DNA of 64,000 nt from B69-G16 sp964501905. Lineage in GTDB: Archaea; Thermoproteota; Thermoprotei; Thermofilales; B69-G16. Location: positions 116,784 through 180,783 of the forward strand of contig CAZCTW010000003.1 of NCBI GenBank assembly GCA_964501905.1. Direction: 5' to 3'. The notes under the pieces were generated by a model. That model was not told the origin of the DNA, made no database searches, and worked only from the letters and a program-made list of their open reading frames with translations. Below are positions 41,783-51,170 of this stretch, in pieces. The position numbers and the translations under genes are program-made. The stretch's first letter is position 1. Each line of letters opens with the position of its first letter.

Positions 41783-44374
41783 ATGTCACGGAGAACGGCT
41801 TGCCTCGTAGCCATACTAATCTTAATTAGTATAGTTTATCCAGCTACCGTAAGCTTTGCATCCGAGGAAATAACAGCTAAGTTTACATTTGAGAGCGAAG
41901 TAGTTGAGGCTTTAGGAATTCCCGACGCCCCGGTTATCTTGATCTCTTTAAAGGAAGGTTCTTTAGTTTTCGTTAAAGAGCTAGAAGAAAGCCTCAGAAT
42001 ACCTCTCGGGGATTACGGGATTGTGCAGAAGATGGATTATATTAAAAGGAAAAAAATAGTCGTAGCGGGTACATCTAAAGGTTATATATTGCTGATAGAT
42101 CCTTTGCTGGGTAGAATCGTAGAAGATATCAAAGTTTTCGACGGACCGATAAAACTGCTTGAAGCTACTAATGATGGCAGGTATGTAGTTTTTACTGCTA
42201 AGAAGAGAATAGTAATCTCTGGAGTTAGAGTAGATGCTGAGAGTTTAATAGTATACGACTTAGAGAGACATGTGACAGTGTTTTATAGAGATTGGTATAG
42301 CAAAGATAGGTTAGCTAAAGTTTTTAAGCTGAAAATCTCAGATGATGATAAATACCTAGTTGTAGAGACGCTAGATAAATTCTGTGAACTATGCGAAATG
42401 CTTGAGGCTAAAACTGAGATATATGATCTTAAATCGATGAGAAAAATATATAGTAAATCTCTCGGGCTCTCGATCTCCATGGATATTATAGGCAGTCTAA
42501 AAGTCCTATCCACGCGAAGATGGCTACGTGCACAGGGTTATATCACCCAAGTAAATATTGTCGAGGTAACGAACGAAGGTGAGGTAGTAGAGAGGGAATT
42601 TAAATTAGATTTTAACACGGTTTATGTCAGTTTTCTGAACGAAAATGAATTCTTCATAATGTTAGCCGAGCCCCGGAAAGGAACTATAGGCTATATTTAT
42701 AGCATTAAAGGACATAAAATAAGAAATATAAAAGGCTATGACATCGGGGCAGCGAAACGAGAGGAAGAAAGCATAATCATCGCCACTTCCAAGAAAATAA
42801 CCTTATACAACCTAAATATGGGGGTTGTATGGGTCAAAGACTTAAACTTAGAGATCATAGGGAAAGCGGTACCTTTATTCATTGGAACATGTAATAAGGG
42901 AGAGTACGTTTATGTTATTTTCCGTAAGAGCCTATATGTTTTCCTTAGAAAAATAACCTACAATTTAAGAATAGAAGTTTACGATATCCAAGGCAAAGGA
43001 CTTGAGAGGGCCTATATAGTTATTTTCGATGAGACGGGCAAGGAAGTAGTAAAGGGCTATTCCGATGACTCAGGAGTTTTTGTCGCCAAATTACCTGCTG
43101 GTTTCTATAAATTGTATATTTCTCTGTCAGGATACATTAACCAGACACATAGCTTGGACTTAAGGGAAGATTTAACCTTGAAAATTACTCTGGAGAGTGT
43201 TAGGGTAGAAGATCTTCTAAATTATGTTAACATTAGAATTCTAAGTGAAAATAATGAACCTATAGAAGGCGCTTATCTAATAGTCTCACTCCCCGATGGA
43301 ACGATTCTGCTTAAGCTTCCCATCCCCAAGGAAGGAGGTACTGTCGTTCTCAAAGATGGTGTTTATAATTTCACCGTAATCGCTCCAGGTTTTTACACAG
43401 AAACAATGTTAATCAAACTACCTGGAATTTCGCATGTAGAATTCAGACTTAGATTTATGCGGTCAAATTTAACCGTATGCGTAGTAAATGCTCCCTTTAA
43501 CTATACGGTAATTCATGTAAAGGGTAGGAATGGATATTATGAAAAAAGAATAAATAGTTCTAATTCCTGCATCGTTTTCTATCAAATTCCAGTAGGATTC
43601 TATGAAGTTAAAGCTTCTGCGGGAGATCTATATGAAATTTCAAAAACTATAGATTTACGTGAAAACTCTATTATAAGAATGATTTTCCAGGAGGAAGAAA
43701 ATAATAAAAAAATGGAAAACATGTCAGGAAGAATGAATCTGAGTGAGATAATATCATATTTCGGAAAGAGAGGATTCCTAGTGACGAGAAATGGGGGTCG
43801 AGCTTTCTTCTTTAAAGCTAGGAGTAACGAAGGCAATATAGTAGATCTCGATGATTTTAAAGGCAAGGTAATTATACTCGACTTCTTCTATACTCAATGC
43901 GAAGGATGTAAACATGTGATACCTTTATTAAGAGAAATAAAAGAAAAATATGGAGATTCGGTGGCTTTATTCTCCATTACAGTTTCTCAGTCTGATACTC
44001 CAAGCATAATAGAGGCTTACGTGAATGAGCACAACATTACGTGGACTGTGCTCCACGACGACGTTGGCATATATCAAATGTATAATGTGACTATATTTCC
44101 AACTCTTATCATCATAGGACCCGATGGTAGGATAGCTTACCGAATAGAAGGATCCTACGTAGAAGTAGAGGAGTCAAAAAGACAATTAGTAACGTTCATA
44201 ACAGGAGTTTTAGCTGCTGTAAATCAAAATCCAGACTATACAATTCTCCTTCTAAGTAGCGTTTTGTTAATATTTGCCGTTGCAATTCAATATTATGTGT
44301 CTACGTTCTCTGAGGAGGAAGAGATAGACGAATATGGGGAGGAGTTTATACTCGAGCGAGAAGCGGAGTGGTAA
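41783..44374 (+). CDS. Secreted propeller / CarboxypepD_reg / thioredoxin (TlpA-like) fusion, membrane-anchored
   Basis: 863 residues. A signal peptide (LVAILILISIVYPATVSFAS) leads into a beta-propeller-like region (about 40-390, repeated strand-turn units such as GYILLIDPLLGRIVEDIKVF). Two or three carboxypeptidase-regulatory-like domains (about 395-620, LPAGFYKLYISLSGYIN) follow. A thioredoxin domain (about 690-810) has DFFYTQCEGCKHVIPLL, with CEGC as redox centre, and FPTLIIIGPDGRIA carrying the cis-Pro. A C-terminal transmembrane helix (YTILLLSSVLLIFAVAI) ends the chain. Extracytoplasmic disulfide chemistry is likely. Followed by a 28-residue membrane microprotein. Confidence 0.82.
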   Translation: MSRRTACLVAILILISIVYPATVSFASEEITAKFTFESEVVEALGIPDAPVILISLKEGSLVFVKELEESLRIPLGDYGIVQKMDYIKRKKIVVAGTSKGYILLIDPLLGRIVEDIKVFDGPIKLLEATNDGRYVVFTAKKRIVISGVRVDAESLIVYDLERHVTVFYRDWYSKDRLAKVFKLKISDDDKYLVVETLDKFCELCEMLEAKTEIYDLKSMRKIYSKSLGLSISMDIIGSLKVLSTRRWLRAQGYITQVNIVEVTNEGEVVEREFKLDFNTVYVSFLNENEFFIMLAEPRKGTIGYIYSIKGHKIRNIKGYDIGAAKREEESIIIATSKKITLYNLNMGVVWVKDLNLEIIGKAVPLFIGTCNKGEYVYVIFRKSLYVFLRKITYNLRIEVYDIQGKGLERAYIVIFDETGKEVVKGYSDDSGVFVAKLPAGFYKLYISLSGYINQTHSLDLREDLTLKITLESVRVEDLLNYVNIRILSENNEPIEGAYLIVSLPDGTILLKLPIPKEGGTVVLKDGVYNFTVIAPGFYTETMLIKLPGISHVEFRLRFMRSNLTVCVVNAPFNYTVIHVKGRNGYYEKRINSSNSCIVFYQIPVGFYEVKASAGDLYEISKTIDLRENSIIRMIFQEEENNKKMENMSGRMNLSEIISYFGKRGFLVTRNGGRAFFFKARSNEGNIVDLDDFKGKVIILDFFYTQCEGCKHVIPLLREIKEKYGDSVALFSITVSQSDTPSIIEAYVNEHNITWTVLHDDVGIYQMYNVTIFPTLIIIGPDGRIAYRIEGSYVEVEESKRQLVTFITGVLAAVNQNPDYTILLLSSVLLIFAVAIQYYVSTFSEEEEIDEYGEEFILEREAEW

Positions 44375-44375
44375 G

Positions 44376-44462
44376 ATGAGCAAGAAATTTGCATCATTAA
44401 TAATAATAGCTCTATTGATCGTACAAATAGTGGCTATGATATACCTAATGTTTAAACCCTAG
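44376..44462 (+). CDS. 28-residue single-pass membrane microprotein
   Basis: ATG one base after the stop of the propeller/thioredoxin gene, with the GAGTGGT at 44366-44372 as ribosome binding site. The product begins MSKKF, then has about 20 hydrophobic residues (ASLIIIALLIVQIVAMIYLM) and ends FKP, a classic small membrane peptide with a basic inside end. Probably cotranslated and possibly a subunit or stabiliser of the upstream protein; the interaction is inference. Confidence 0.6.
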   Translation: MSKKFASLIIIALLIVQIVAMIYLMFKP

Positions 44463-44502
44463 TTAATAACATAAGAGAACTCCGCTGCGGTGACTATAGC
44501 AA

Positions 44503-44517
44503 AATTTAAATTTATTT
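44503..44517 (+). promoter_or_regulatory. TATA box for eS25 gene
   Basis: AATTTAAATTTATTT, centred about 34 bases upstream of the ATG at 44544, is a strong AT-rich promoter element ahead of a ribosomal gene; GGGGTAG follows as ribosome binding site. Confidence 0.55.
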
Positions 44518-44543
44518 ATGAATCCTCAGATATGGGGTAGAGC

Positions 44544-44870
44544 ATGGGAGGTAAAAAGCGCCCGACCATTTCGCAGTTAGAAAAAAGAATGAGGAGGGAG
44601 CGAGAAGCTGCCAAAAAGAAAACGAAAGAGCGCAAAACCTATGAAATGAAATTAACCAGTAAGGGTTTCCTGACAGAAGTTTCGCTAGATCAGATCGCAG
44701 GTGAAGTAGTCAAAATGCCCTACGTCACTCCCTACGTCCTAGCTTCGAAATTCGGTTTAAAGATCAGTAGGGCTAAAGTAGCTCTAAGAGAGCTCGAAAG
44801 TAGGGGCATATTAGTAGCGGTAGATAAGAACAGGCGTGTTCCCATATACATACCGGCTAAGTCTAGCTAA
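44544..44870 (+). CDS. rps25e: Ribosomal protein eS25
   Basis: 108 residues: a Lys/Arg-rich N-terminal extension (REREAAKKKTKERKTYEM) and a winged-helix domain (VVKMPYVTPYVLASKFGLKI, SRAKVALRELESRGIL). A small-subunit protein present in TACK archaea and eukaryotes, absent from bacteria and most euryarchaea, hence a lineage marker. Overlaps the facing gene by 8 bases. Confidence 0.95.
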   Translation: MGGKKRPTISQLEKRMRREREAAKKKTKERKTYEMKLTSKGFLTEVSLDQIAGEVVKMPYVTPYVLASKFGLKISRAKVALRELESRGILVAVDKNRRVPIYIPAKSS

Positions 44871-45579
44871 GGATGTCCGATAGTGTGAATATTGCCTTTA
44901 TTTTAGGTAATTTCTCCGTGGCATTTATGACGCCGAGAGGGCTTCTTTCAGCATAGCCATCCTCTATCATCCTCTTAACTAGCCTATATACGTCCTCGAC
45001 TCCATTTTTCTTTAAATCTAAAGCAAATCTTATCTCTCCAACGCTTCTATATTTTGCCAGGTACATTAAGGCTTTCCGATACTCCTCGTCTTCTATGTTT
45101 TTAAAAAACTCCTCGTTTTCCTCAACTTCCTCGGCGACGAGTTTAGATTCGCCTACATGTTCTACTTTAATGTTATTAGTTTCTTTTTCCTCTTCAAGAA
45201 AATGGGTAATTAGGGAAGCTATACTTTTTCCTTTTTTCTTAACTTGCCTTCGTCTTCTAGTTGATTGTAAAATTTTCCTAGGGCCTCTATCTTTAGGAGT
45301 CTTTCTCTGAGCAGGAACTTCGATTTTCCGATGAGAACTCTCTCTAACGCAAGCTTTCACGCACTTGGGTAAGTCTATGAGTACAATGGAATCCGTTTCT
45401 GTGTCGTAGACAGCTTTTACTATACCGTTCTTCTCTAAATCTTCTATTATAGCCGTGAGTGTTAACACTCCCACAGAGTTTTCCCTGCACCATTCAGCTA
45501 TTTCACTCCGAGAAAGTTCTCCCTTAGTCAAAACCATTTTTTTAAATTCTTCTTTAAGTTCCTCGTACACCCTCCTCAT
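44863..45579 (-). CDS. Winged-helix hypothetical protein
   Basis: 238 residues. The N-terminal 65 residues read as a winged helix (LTKGELSRSEIAEWCRENSV, TLTAIIEDLEKNGIVKAV). A basic linker (RGPRKILQSTRRRRQVKKKG) follows, then a second helical/winged-helix region at the C-terminus (YRSVGEIRFALDLKKNGVED, LVKRMIEDGYAE). Likely DNA- or RNA-binding; no family recognised. Convergent with eS25. Confidence 0.65.
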   Translation of the reverse strand: MRRVYEELKEEFKKMVLTKGELSRSEIAEWCRENSVGVLTLTAIIEDLEKNGIVKAVYDTETDSIVLIDLPKCVKACVRESSHRKIEVPAQRKTPKDRGPRKILQSTRRRRQVKKKGKSIASLITHFLEEEKETNNIKVEHVGESKLVAEEVEENEEFFKNIEDEEYRKALMYLAKYRSVGEIRFALDLKKNGVEDVYRLVKRMIEDGYAERSPLGVINATEKLPKIKAIFTLSDILS

Positions 45580-45656
45580 GCTAATCAGTGCTGAATTCTA
45601 ATTCACTATAAAATTAGGAATAATCAACTTATAATCCTAGCGATAACGGCAGGCCC

Positions 45657-45953
45657 TCATACCATATCATTTATCGCGTGTGCTAGCACTACAAAGAACG
45701 CCGCCAGTATAACTATTAAGAAGTGGTTAAGTAAGAAGTTTAACAGAGGATTAATGTAGGAGAGCAGGTCTATTTCCTCTACACTTGTATGCGTAACATT
45801 CAGCTTGGCAAACTCTATAAAGTAGTTCGTTAAGTTAATAGTTGTAAAATTTCCAACTTGAATCATAACGTAATATTCGCCAGCGTCAATTAGCAACGGA
45901 AGTATTAGGAGAAGAGCCGCAATCGCCATAATAATCTTAATTAGAGACTTCAT
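45657..45953 (-). CDS. Small membrane protein with extracellular loop
   Basis: 98 residues: an N-terminal hydrophobic helix (IIMAIAALLLILPLLIDA), an outside loop of about 45 residues with NFT, NLT and NVT sequons, and a C-terminal transmembrane helix (FLIVILAAFFVVLAHAI). Stands alone between a winged-helix gene and lhr. Function unknown. Confidence 0.6.
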   Translation of the reverse strand: MKSLIKIIMAIAALLLILPLLIDAGEYYVMIQVGNFTTINLTNYFIEFAKLNVTHTSVEEIDLLSYINPLLNFLLNHFLIVILAAFFVVLAHAINDMV

Positions 45954-45999
45954 ATGTCTCGATAATACGGTTCATTAAAAGATAAAAGGAAGAAGGTCG

Positions 46000-48771
46000 A
46001 TGAAGAGGGCTTCGGCCATAGAGTTACTTCATCCACGGCTAAAATCGGCAATGAAAAAATTCGGCTATCACACTCTAACATTGGTTCAAGAAAAGGCAAT
46101 CCCATTGATAATGAGCGGCGTTAACGTGCTAATCTCAGCACCTACTGGAACGGGAAAAACTGAAGCCGCACTTTTTCCTATATATAGCAAGGTACTACGC
46201 GAAGACAACGACAGAGGAGTTAAAATACTGTACATTACTCCTCTAAGAGCTCTTAATCGAGACATTTATAGACGTATGGTCGCTATAGCAGAGGAACTGG
46301 GTATCAGCGTGGCCATAAGACATGGAGACACTCCTAAAAGGCAACGCTACTTGATAAGTTTGAATCCGCCGATAATGCTCATAACGACTCCGGAAACTCT
46401 TCAATTCTTACTGGTGGGTAGGAGAATCAGAGAGTCCCTAAGGGAGGTAAAGTGGGTTGTAGTAGACGAAGTACACGAGCTTATAGATAGCAAGAGAGGC
46501 GTGCAACTTTTCACGGCACTCGAGAGATTAAATAAAATAAGCAAACACAAAATACAGAGAATAGCTTTGTCAGCCACTGTGGGAGATCCAAATTACGTCG
46601 CCAAAATAGTTTCAGGCAATAGGAAGATAGAGGTAGTAGACGTCTCAACGGAGAAGCATGTTCAGATAAAAGTAGAATTCGTCGATTCAAGAGAAGGAGA
46701 ACTACTGAAGAAGTGTGTAAAAGAGATTTCGAAGATACTCGATAACTACAGAAGCTTATTGATTTTTACTAATACAAGAGACATGGCAGAGACTATAGCC
46801 TCGAAGTTGTTAAGCTCGGGGAGAAATGACATCGCTGTTCATCATGGATCGCTATCCAGGGAAGAGCGGCTCAAAACAGAGCGCGATTTCAAAAGCGGTA
46901 AAGTGAAAACCGTTGTTTGTACCTCATCGCTGGAGTTAGGAATAGATATAGGCACCGTAGATCTAGTGATCCAGTACGGGTCTCCTAGACAAGCTGTAAG
47001 ATTAGCTCAGAGAGTGGGGAGATCTGGGCATAGAGAAGGATTAACATCGAAGGGATTGATAATCGTTAATAATGAAGATGATCTTTTAGAATCGATAGTT
47101 TTAATTCGTCGTGTTCTTGGCAAAAACTATGAAAAACCTAGAATACATCATTATGCGTTAGACGTTCTAGCTCATCAGATAGTGGGTATGGCTCTCGAAA
47201 AATACTCTTCGATAGACGAGATGTATCGTGTAATAACTCGTTCAGCCTATTATGAGGGATTACCATATAGGAAGTTTAAAGAAGTTATAGAATTTCTAGA
47301 GAAGGTTTCTCTCGTACGAGTAGAGAAATCGAAGGTTATACCGAGGCGTCGAGCTTATTCCTACTACTTTGAAGCAGCCTCGACTATACCGGACGTAGAG
47401 AAGCTAGAAGTAATAGATATAGCTTCAAGCAGACCGATAGGCTTGCTCGACGGAGATTTTGTAGCAGCCAGTTGTGAAGTAGGGACGACCTTCATACTAG
47501 CGGGCAAAGTTTGGACTATAGATCGCATAGACTACGAGGCGGGGAGAATCTATGTCCACCCGTCCTCTAGCGCGTTCGGCGCAATTCCTGCATGGGTGGG
47601 AGAAGAAATACCCGTGGAGTATAAGGTTGCTAGGGAAGTAGGCTCTATAAGGAGGCGCTTAGCTTTAAGCACGGCGCTTAAAAATTATGAATTTAATAAA
47701 TTAACTTATTGGAAGGCAAAGGAGTATATCGAAAGACAACTAGATGCTGTAGGGATAATACCTGATGACAAGACGATTTATATTGAGAAAGGAGAGAAAT
47801 TAGCTGTTATAAATGCTTGTCTAGGAACGCGGGCAAACTATACGTTAGGACTTTTAATGGCTCATTATCTGTCTGAGAGTAGGGGAGAATCAGTGGCTTT
47901 TCGCGTAGATCCCTATAGAATAGTCCTAGTGTTTGCTTCTAAGATCCGGGGGGCAGATATACTAAGCTTTTTCCATGAAGATTTTGAAGAAGTTTTAGAA
48001 AGAATAGGTGATGCTGTTAAGAAGACAGAGCTCTATAGATGGCGTCTCTTACAAGTCTTAAAAAGATTTGGCGTTATCGAAAGACACGCAAAAGTGAAGT
48101 TGACCGGAAGCCTAAGAAGACTTTTTGAAGGCAGTGTGGCCGAAGAGGAGACTCTGAGGGAGATCTTTACGGATAAACTGGACGTAGAGATAGTTGCCAA
48201 AATACTGAATATGATTAAAAAAGGATTAATAAAGGTGAAATACCGGGATGTAGGTATGGAGGATTTCTCTCCAATGTCCACGCCAATACTCGAAAGGTAT
48301 TATTTCAGAGGTTCTACCCTTCCTCTCCCTCCCACAAAGCTTATCATAGACGTTGTTAAAAATAGAATCTTAAACACCTATATGGAGTTAACCTGTCTAC
48401 ACTGCATGAACTGGAGCACAGTTTTAAAAGTCAAGGACATAAGTGAAGATTTTAAATGCCCACGTTGTCAAGCGCGGGCAATAGCAGTCACAAAACCACT
48501 AGACTCGGTAAATAAACTCAAGATTTTTAAGAGGTGGATTTACAAGCTACCACTCTCAGATCAGGATAGGAGAATAGCAGAGGAAATGTCGAAAAGCGCA
48601 AGGCTATTCCTAACTTATGGGAGAAGAGCAGCCATAGTATTAGCTGGTCGCGGAGTAGGACCAGCTACAGCCATAAGAATTCTAAGCAGGGCGAATACAG
48701 AAGAGGAATTGATAAAGTTAATACTTGAGGCTGAGAAAAACTACGTTAGAACTCGCGCTTTTTGGGATTAA
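46000..48771 (+). CDS. lhr: Lhr-type superfamily 2 helicase
   Basis: 923 residues. Q-motif region (LTLVQEKAIPLIMSG), Walker A SAPTGTGKTEAAL, motif II DEVH, motif III SAT, then HHGSLSREERLKTE and the motif VI QRVGRSGHR box, then winged-helix and Lhr-specific domains. A late zinc-ribbon-like CLHCMNW...CPRCQA (about 800-825) is present. Lhr proteins unwind DNA forks and hybrids in archaeal replication-coupled repair or transcript turnover. The DEVH box is intact, unlike the helicase at 62.9 kb. Confidence 0.93.
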   Translation: MKRASAIELLHPRLKSAMKKFGYHTLTLVQEKAIPLIMSGVNVLISAPTGTGKTEAALFPIYSKVLREDNDRGVKILYITPLRALNRDIYRRMVAIAEELGISVAIRHGDTPKRQRYLISLNPPIMLITTPETLQFLLVGRRIRESLREVKWVVVDEVHELIDSKRGVQLFTALERLNKISKHKIQRIALSATVGDPNYVAKIVSGNRKIEVVDVSTEKHVQIKVEFVDSREGELLKKCVKEISKILDNYRSLLIFTNTRDMAETIASKLLSSGRNDIAVHHGSLSREERLKTERDFKSGKVKTVVCTSSLELGIDIGTVDLVIQYGSPRQAVRLAQRVGRSGHREGLTSKGLIIVNNEDDLLESIVLIRRVLGKNYEKPRIHHYALDVLAHQIVGMALEKYSSIDEMYRVITRSAYYEGLPYRKFKEVIEFLEKVSLVRVEKSKVIPRRRAYSYYFEAASTIPDVEKLEVIDIASSRPIGLLDGDFVAASCEVGTTFILAGKVWTIDRIDYEAGRIYVHPSSSAFGAIPAWVGEEIPVEYKVAREVGSIRRRLALSTALKNYEFNKLTYWKAKEYIERQLDAVGIIPDDKTIYIEKGEKLAVINACLGTRANYTLGLLMAHYLSESRGESVAFRVDPYRIVLVFASKIRGADILSFFHEDFEEVLERIGDAVKKTELYRWRLLQVLKRFGVIERHAKVKLTGSLRRLFEGSVAEEETLREIFTDKLDVEIVAKILNMIKKGLIKVKYRDVGMEDFSPMSTPILERYYFRGSTLPLPPTKLIIDVVKNRILNTYMELTCLHCMNWSTVLKVKDISEDFKCPRCQARAIAVTKPLDSVNKLKIFKRWIYKLPLSDQDRRIAEEMSKSARLFLTYGRRAAIVLAGRGVGPATAIRILSRANTEEELIKLILEAEKNYVRTRAFWD

Positions 48772-48820
48772 AAGTTTCGCATTTCGATAAAAGGCGAAAA
48801 GGGTATTAAAGGTTGTTTTA

Positions 48821-48896
48821 TTAGCTTTGGTGATTAGATAATGCTATGAGCGAACCTATAGCAAAGGGGAGGGAATCTCTCCCCCTTTCAAGCTAA
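48821..48896 (+). ncRNA. Possible structured RNA (three-way junction)
   Basis: Three nested helices can be drawn: P1 TTAGCTT (48821-48827) with AAGCTAA (48890-48896); P2 TGCTAT (48842-48847) with ATAGCA (48858-48863) closing loop GAGCGAACCT; P3 AAGGGG-a-GGGA (48864-48874) with TCTCCCCCTT (48778-equivalent region 48878-48887), one bulge. A TATA-like GGTATTAAA lies at 48802-48810. The 196-base gap has no reading frame. No known RNA family recognised; C/D boxes and tRNA features are absent. Folding seen by eye only. Confidence 0.35.
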
Positions 48897-48967
48897 GAAT
48901 AATGAAAAAACCTCGCCACCGTCAAAAATTTAATAAAGCCTGGCTATCCAATAGGTAAGGTGAGTGT

Positions 48968-49741
48968 ATGCATAGAGCTTTAACGTACTTACTGAGCATA
49001 ATAGCTATGATATTCTTTTCATATATAACGACCTACTATCAGCAATATGCTTCGATGATATTCTTGGGGTATTTTATTTTAATGATGGCTATAATGATGA
49101 TAGCCGCTGGGAAGAGCGCGTCTAAAGTTATTAAAGATATGAACTATATTCAGGAAGGTAAGAGGATACTGGAAGTTGACAGCGAAACAATTAGAAAATT
49201 AAAGGAAAAGGATTACCTAGTTTTCGAAGAAGAAAAAACACAATATATGGCTAATCTAATTACTTTTATTCCGATGCTTTTAATCATGGCCATATTTTTA
49301 ATTAGATGGTTGAGGGAAAGCCTATTCCAAGGTGTACGCGCGTTTGTGGGCGGTTTTGTTTCAGATGAGCAGTTAGCTGTTTTTGCTTCTTGGCTCGTAT
49401 TTTATTCTTTGTTCTTCGTAATAGCTCAAGGATCATATCTAATAACACGGGTGTACTTCAAAACGAAAAAACTAACGCCTTTAACTGTTGCTTCAACTTA
49501 TACTATTACTCAAAAAGGCTTGATAATCGATAACAGGCTACCATTAAAGTTTCCACTTAAAAACGCTAAACTAACCATTAACACTAAGAGAAAATTCGTA
49601 GAGCTAGAAATCGAGGGTATTCCCAGCGCAGGCATGCCCAGCTCTCAGGTATCTAGAATTAGACTTTATACTTCTAATCCTAAAGATGTCTATAAGATTT
49701 TAAAGGATAAAGTTGAGGAATTATCCGAAGAGGGCCGATAA
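48968..49741 (+). CDS. Membrane protein, probably DUF2208
   Basis: 257 residues with AAGGTGAG 4 bases upstream and a TATA stretch near 48926-48938. Two N-terminal transmembrane helices (LTYLLSIIAMIFFSYI, MIFLGYFILMMAIMMIAA), a cytosolic insert, then two more (ITFIPMLLIMAIFLIRW, FASWLVFYSLFFVIAQG) and a C-terminal soluble beta domain. The layout matches the crenarchaeal DUF2208 family as remembered. Function unknown. 21-base overlap with the facing L12 gene. Confidence 0.7.
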   Translation: MHRALTYLLSIIAMIFFSYITTYYQQYASMIFLGYFILMMAIMMIAAGKSASKVIKDMNYIQEGKRILEVDSETIRKLKEKDYLVFEEEKTQYMANLITFIPMLLIMAIFLIRWLRESLFQGVRAFVGGFVSDEQLAVFASWLVFYSLFFVIAQGSYLITRVYFKTKKLTPLTVASTYTITQKGLIIDNRLPLKFPLKNAKLTINTKRKFVELEIEGIPSAGMPSSQVSRIRLYTSNPKDVYKILKDKVEELSEEGR

Positions 49742-50035
49742 ACCTTCGGCTATTTCCTCTTCTTCCTCCTCCTTGGCTTCTTCCTTCTTCTCCTCTTCTT
49801 CCTTCTTCTCTTCTTGTACAGGAGCTTCTGCTGGAGTGACGGGAGCTGCCATTGCCGGGATGGCTGCGCTCTTTATAGCCTCATCTATGTTTATCTCGCT
49901 GAGAGCGGCAACGAGGGCCTTGACTCTAGCGTCGTCTATTTCAATACCAGCTGCCTCTAATACTTTCTTAATGTTTTCTTCATTTACCGGTTTTCCGGCG
50001 TAGTGGAGTAGTAGACTTGCATACACGTACTCCAT
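49721..50035 (-). CDS. rpl12: Ribosomal stalk protein P1/L12
   Basis: 104 residues from ATG 50035, with AGGGGTGG 5 bases upstream; a start three codons earlier is less likely. N-terminal helical dimerisation domain (MEYVYASLLLHYAGKPVNEE, ALSEINIDEAIKS), Ala/Pro hinge, then a Glu/Lys-rich tail (KKEEEEKKEEAKEEEEEE) ending in the elongation-factor-binding IAEGLSALFG. This is the archaeal/eukaryotic stalk protein. No L10 or L1 gene is adjacent. Confidence 0.95.
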   Translation of the reverse strand: MEYVYASLLLHYAGKPVNEENIKKVLEAAGIEIDDARVKALVAALSEINIDEAIKSAAIPAMAAPVTPAEAPVQEEKKEEEEKKEEAKEEEEEEIAEGLSALFG

Positions 50036-50099
50036 TCCACCCACCCCTAAGCCACCTTAAGTTCATAGAGGGAATATATAAATATATTTCCGCTTTTTC

Positions 50100-51167
50100 T
50101 TATCTCTTATAGCGACTTATTTCATCTATTATCAAAGGCAGGGGATTCTCCAGATTTTTAAGAATTTCATGGACATTGCGCCTGTACTGCTCAGCATTTT
50201 CTACAATATTTAATACTTGCCGAAAATCCATAGAGAAAACAGGAATATGGAAGATGGGAAAGCCTAGTTTTTTAAGGTAATCTACTGTCTCTATTCTGCG
50301 CGGAAATAAGGTTACAGAAGGAACTCCCTGCAACGCTCCTTCTACGGCAATAGTTGAGCCCCCGGTCACGATCGCCCTCGCGTATGCTTCTAAAGATTGT
50401 AGATCTACGCTTTCCTTAGGAATCAGCACCGAGTCACCGTATCTATCTTTTACGAAAACAAGCTGATCGCGATACCTAGGGAAGAATACTACTTTAAGAT
50501 TTAGCTCATTTATAACATAATCAAGAATCGCCGTGAAGAACGTTGGCTCGGAATACCGGTTTGCGTAGCTCATATAGTAGGACGCCTTTTTCTCCTCAGG
50601 TCTTACTATCACGTATTCATACTCTTTCAAATTCATATTCGCTAGAACAACCTTGTTAGGTTTAAAACCTAGTATCCACGCTACCTCAAAAATGCCATCA
50701 AAAAACTTGAAGTAATCAACGTTATATCCCAACTTCAACCATGAGTTTCGAGTACATATAGGAGTGATGACTGCCTCGGCTAGGGGGATGGTTAGCTTAT
50801 TTACTGGTGTAGAATGAGGAGTATCTGTTAGCAATACTATGGGTATTTTCAAGCCGAAAGCCACTCTGGTAGATTCGGGGGATGTAAAGGAGACGTGGAC
50901 ATCAGGCTTATATACACCCACTATATTGAGAAGTTTAATCTGTCTTTCTAAGCTACTTCTAAGTTTACCCTCTAAACTTCCTCCCCCATATTCACCTATT
51001 ATATGAGCGGGTACGTTATGGATGTTAAAAATGCCGACCGTGTAATCATACTTTCGCGTTGTTACTAAGATATCAAAACCACTGTCTATTAACAACTTAG
51101 CTATCTTAGACATCAGCAGTGCTTGTTTAGGTGTAAGAGCTTCAAGCCATATTAGCAAAAAATTCAC
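50100..51167 (-). CDS. DUF354 family protein (glycosyltransferase-B-like)
   Basis: 355 residues from a GTG start. LIWLEALTPKQALLMSKIAK, DILVTTRKYDYT and the C-terminal donor-binding stretch ARAIVTGGSTIAVEGALQGVP with SVTLFPRR are typical of archaeal DUF354, which is built like the UDP-GlcNAc 2-epimerase/MurG GT-B fold. Possibly acts in surface glycan synthesis. Three bases separate it from the upstream membrane protein. Confidence 0.85.
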   Translation of the reverse strand: MNFLLIWLEALTPKQALLMSKIAKLLIDSGFDILVTTRKYDYTVGIFNIHNVPAHIIGEYGGGSLEGKLRSSLERQIKLLNIVGVYKPDVHVSFTSPESTRVAFGLKIPIVLLTDTPHSTPVNKLTIPLAEAVITPICTRNSWLKLGYNVDYFKFFDGIFEVAWILGFKPNKVVLANMNLKEYEYVIVRPEEKKASYYMSYANRYSEPTFFTAILDYVINELNLKVVFFPRYRDQLVFVKDRYGDSVLIPKESVDLQSLEAYARAIVTGGSTIAVEGALQGVPSVTLFPRRIETVDYLKKLGFPIFHIPVFSMDFRQVLNIVENAEQYRRNVHEILKNLENPLPLIIDEISRYKR

Positions 51168-51170
51168 CGA

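Noticed and set aside
48821..48896. tRNA or SRP RNA in the gap after lhr
   Set aside because: No T-arm, anticodon arm or SRP helix 8 motif; the helices fit a different layout.
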